Shown: piece by piece, positions 4,553-6,140 of the stretch
Numbering within the stretch: the stretch's first letter is position 1
Layout of the letters: every line of letters starts with the position of its first letter
Origin: Oscillospiraceae bacterium
Lineage (GTDB): Bacteria; Bacillota; Clostridia; Oscillospirales; Oscillospiraceae
Reading direction: 5' to 3'
Assembly: GCA_031272845.1 (NCBI GenBank)
Contig: JAISTA010000057.1
Coordinates: forward strand, 1 to 6,140
DNA: 6,140 nt
Notes under the pieces: generated by a model
Told to the model about the DNA's origin: nothing
Seen by the model: only the letters and a program-made list of their open reading frames with translations
Databases searched by the model: none
Position numbers and translations under genes: made by a program

Positions 4553-6140
4553 ATGAATTACAACCATCTGTTCACCCCGCTGAAAATCGGCCGTCTAACC
4601 GCGAAAAACCGCATTGAGGTGTCCCCCGCAGAGCCCTTTTTGTGCACAAGGGACGGGCAAATCACGCCTGAATTCGTCGCGTTTACAGAGAGCCTTGCGC
4701 GCGGCGGCGCGGGTATCGTAACAGTCGGAGACAGTCCGATTAACGACGCGTATGCCGCCGAAAACCACTTTGTCGTAAACCTCGCGGACCCGTTTATCGT
4801 ACACGGTCTCGTTTCGCTCTCAGACGCAATCCACGCGCACGGGGCGCTTGCGTCCATAGAGCTGAATCTGCGGACGCACGTTTTCCCGGCTGAAATGACA
4901 GTCGCGGAGCTCAAGCAAATCATAGCGGACTTTGCAACGGCCGCCGGACGGTGCCGCAAGGGCGGGTTTGATATGGTAATGCTGCACGGCGGGCACGGGC
5001 ACACGGTCGCGCAGTTTTACTCGCCCTTAATGAACAAGCGCACCGACGAATACGGCGCGCAGAGCTTTGAAAACCGCTGCCGCTTTGCGCACGAGCTGCT
5101 TGCCGCGGTGCGCGAGGCGATCGGCCCCGATATGGCGATCGACTACCGCATTTCGGGCGACGAGCTGACGGAGGGCGGCGTCGGAGCTGCGGAGGCGATC
5201 GCGTTTGCAAAGGAGATCCAGTCGGAGATCGACATTATCCACGTCTCGGCGGGCAATATGTACAACCCCGCGTCAATTTCCTACACGATTCAGCCGGCGT
5301 ATCTGCCGCTTGCGACAAACGCTCGTTTTGCCGCGCAATTCAAGCGCGAGCTGGATATTCCGGTCACAACAGTCGGCTCGTTCAACCTTGACCTTGCCGA
5401 GCAGGCTGTAGCGTCAGGCGGGGCGGACGTCGTCGCGATGATCCGCCAGTTTATCGCCGACTCCGACTGCGCCGAAAAGGCGCGGCGCGGCCTGGGCGAC
5501 GAGATCCGCCCCTGCATTCGCTGCTGTATCTGCACGGGAGACGACCCGCACGGCTGTCCCAAGCCGCTGCGCTGCACAGTAAATCCGGCGGCGGGACGCA
5601 ACCCGAGGTTTGATAAAATCACGAGGGCAGACGCACCGAAAAAGGTCGTCATAATCGGCGGCGGCGCGGCGGGACTTGAGGCGGCGCGGCGGTGCGCCGA
5701 GCGCGGACACACGGTCGTGCTGTTTGAGCGCGCGGCGGAGCTGGGCGGCAGCCTTGTAGCGGCGGGCGCAAACGAGCTGAAGACGGACGTGCGCCGCTAC
5801 GCGCAGTGGAGCGTGCGCCAGACGCTCAAAACGCCGAATATAGACGTGCGGCTGAACACCGCCGCAACGCGTGAGGCGGTTGCTGCGGAAAAGCCCGACG
5901 CGCTGATTATCGCCGCCGGAAGCTCACAAATCGTGCCGAACATACCGGGTATCGGCGCGAAAAACGTCGCGCTTGCAACAGATGTCGACCTCGGGCACGC
6001 GGCAGTCGGCCAACGCATCGCGCTTATCGGCGCGGGGCTTACCGGCACCGAAACGGCAGTCGCGCTTGCACGCGCGGGGCATGACGTGACGATAGTAGAC
6101 GCGCTGGAGCTTCTGGCAATTGACGCGCGCGGCACGGGCT
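4553..6140 (+). CDS. NADH:flavin oxidoreductase of the 2-enoate / 2,4-dienoyl-CoA reductase type, partial at the 3' end
   Basis: Translation from ATG 4553 is open through base 6140 (529 codons) with no stop; the family is usually about 640-680 residues, so 110-150 residues are missing. Domain 1 (about 1-315) is an Old-Yellow-Enzyme FMN barrel: YNHLFTPLKIGRLTAKNRI (3-21), GGAGIVTVGDSP (51-62), HGGHGH (145-150), then QF-SP-NKRTDEYG (154-168), ENR (173-175), ISGDELTEGG (200-209), VSAGN (231-235). An Fe-S segment follows with C321, C324, C325, C327, C335 and C341, ending CTVNPAAGR (341-349). Then come an FAD-binding GGGAAGLEAA (369-378) with E392, and a second dinucleotide fold GAGLTGTE (493-500) for NAD(P)H. 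Such enzymes reduce activated C=C bonds of enoates, dienoyl-CoAs or steroids in anaerobes; the substrate here is unknown. SPAEP (24-28) replaces the APM common at that place. GGAGG precedes the start by 4 bases, slightly short. Confidence 0.93.
   Translation, partial: MNYNHLFTPLKIGRLTAKNRIEVSPAEPFLCTRDGQITPEFVAFTESLARGGAGIVTVGDSPINDAYAAENHFVVNLADPFIVHGLVSLSDAIHAHGALASIELNLRTHVFPAEMTVAELKQIIADFATAAGRCRKGGFDMVMLHGGHGHTVAQFYSPLMNKRTDEYGAQSFENRCRFAHELLAAVREAIGPDMAIDYRISGDELTEGGVGAAEAIAFAKEIQSEIDIIHVSAGNMYNPASISYTIQPAYLPLATNARFAAQFKRELDIPVTTVGSFNLDLAEQAVASGGADVVAMIRQFIADSDCAEKARRGLGDEIRPCIRCCICTGDDPHGCPKPLRCTVNPAAGRNPRFDKITRADAPKKVVIIGGGAAGLEAARRCAERGHTVVLFERAAELGGSLVAAGANELKTDVRRYAQWSVRQTLKTPNIDVRLNTAATREAVAAEKPDALIIAAGSSQIVPNIPGIGAKNVALATDVDLGHAAVGQRIALIGAGLTGTETAVALARAGHDVTIVDALELLAIDARGTG

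Noticed and set aside
4558..6135. Several minus-strand frames opposite the flavoenzyme
   Set aside because: They are antisense shadows of a gene with clear FMN, Fe-S and FAD motifs in the plus strand, and are rich in Arg/Ala/Ser without domains.

Overview
The window looks like a chromosomal segment of an endospore-forming anaerobic member of the Clostridia (Firmicutes). The main evidence is a complete dipicolinate synthase pair, dpaA and dpaB, which is found only in endospore formers. Strong AAGGAG/GGAGG ribosome binding sites and GC-biased codon use also fit. The gene mix, with a URO-D-family enzyme facing an Fe-S flavoenzyme of the 2-enoate/2,4-dienoyl-CoA reductase type, suits an anaerobic, possibly gut, lineage. 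No species can be named from the sequence alone.

Layout: (1) 1-206 is a leader region with a candidate mother-cell (sigma-K-like) promoter. (2) 207-1648 is the dpaA-dpaB operon, translationally coupled by an ATGA overlap and closed by a strong intrinsic terminator. (3) 1716-2414 is a single-gene unit with its own extended -10 promoter, encoding a three-helix membrane protein of unknown function. (4) 2415-2666 is a hairpin-rich spacer ending in a bidirectional terminator shared with the convergent gene. (5) 2667-3695, minus strand, encodes a URO-D-superfamily protein, probably methyltransferase-like and not heme HemE. (6) 3696-4552 is an unusual divergent intergenic region. (7) From 4553 to the window end, plus strand, runs a long open reading frame for a multidomain FMN/4Fe-4S/FAD oxidoreductase, cut off by the window edge after 529 codons.

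The most interesting part is the divergent region. A perfect 31-bp direct repeat (3772-3802 and 4450-4480) brackets 647 bp of different character: a hairpin-rich stretch with about 80% GC over long runs, followed by a small sigma-70 region-4-like reading frame without a ribosome binding site. Removing one repeat plus the bracketed DNA would leave an ordinary divergent promoter region of about 180 bp with both flanking promoters intact. This reads as an inserted or remnant mobile element between two metabolic genes, or as a duplicated operator whose near-palindromic core now sits upstream of each divergent promoter.

How the genes work together: dpaA and dpaB form one pathway module for spore-core dipicolinate. 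The divergent URO-D-like and flavoenzyme genes may form a second module acting on an anaerobic carbon substrate, but that link is inference from gene arrangement only.
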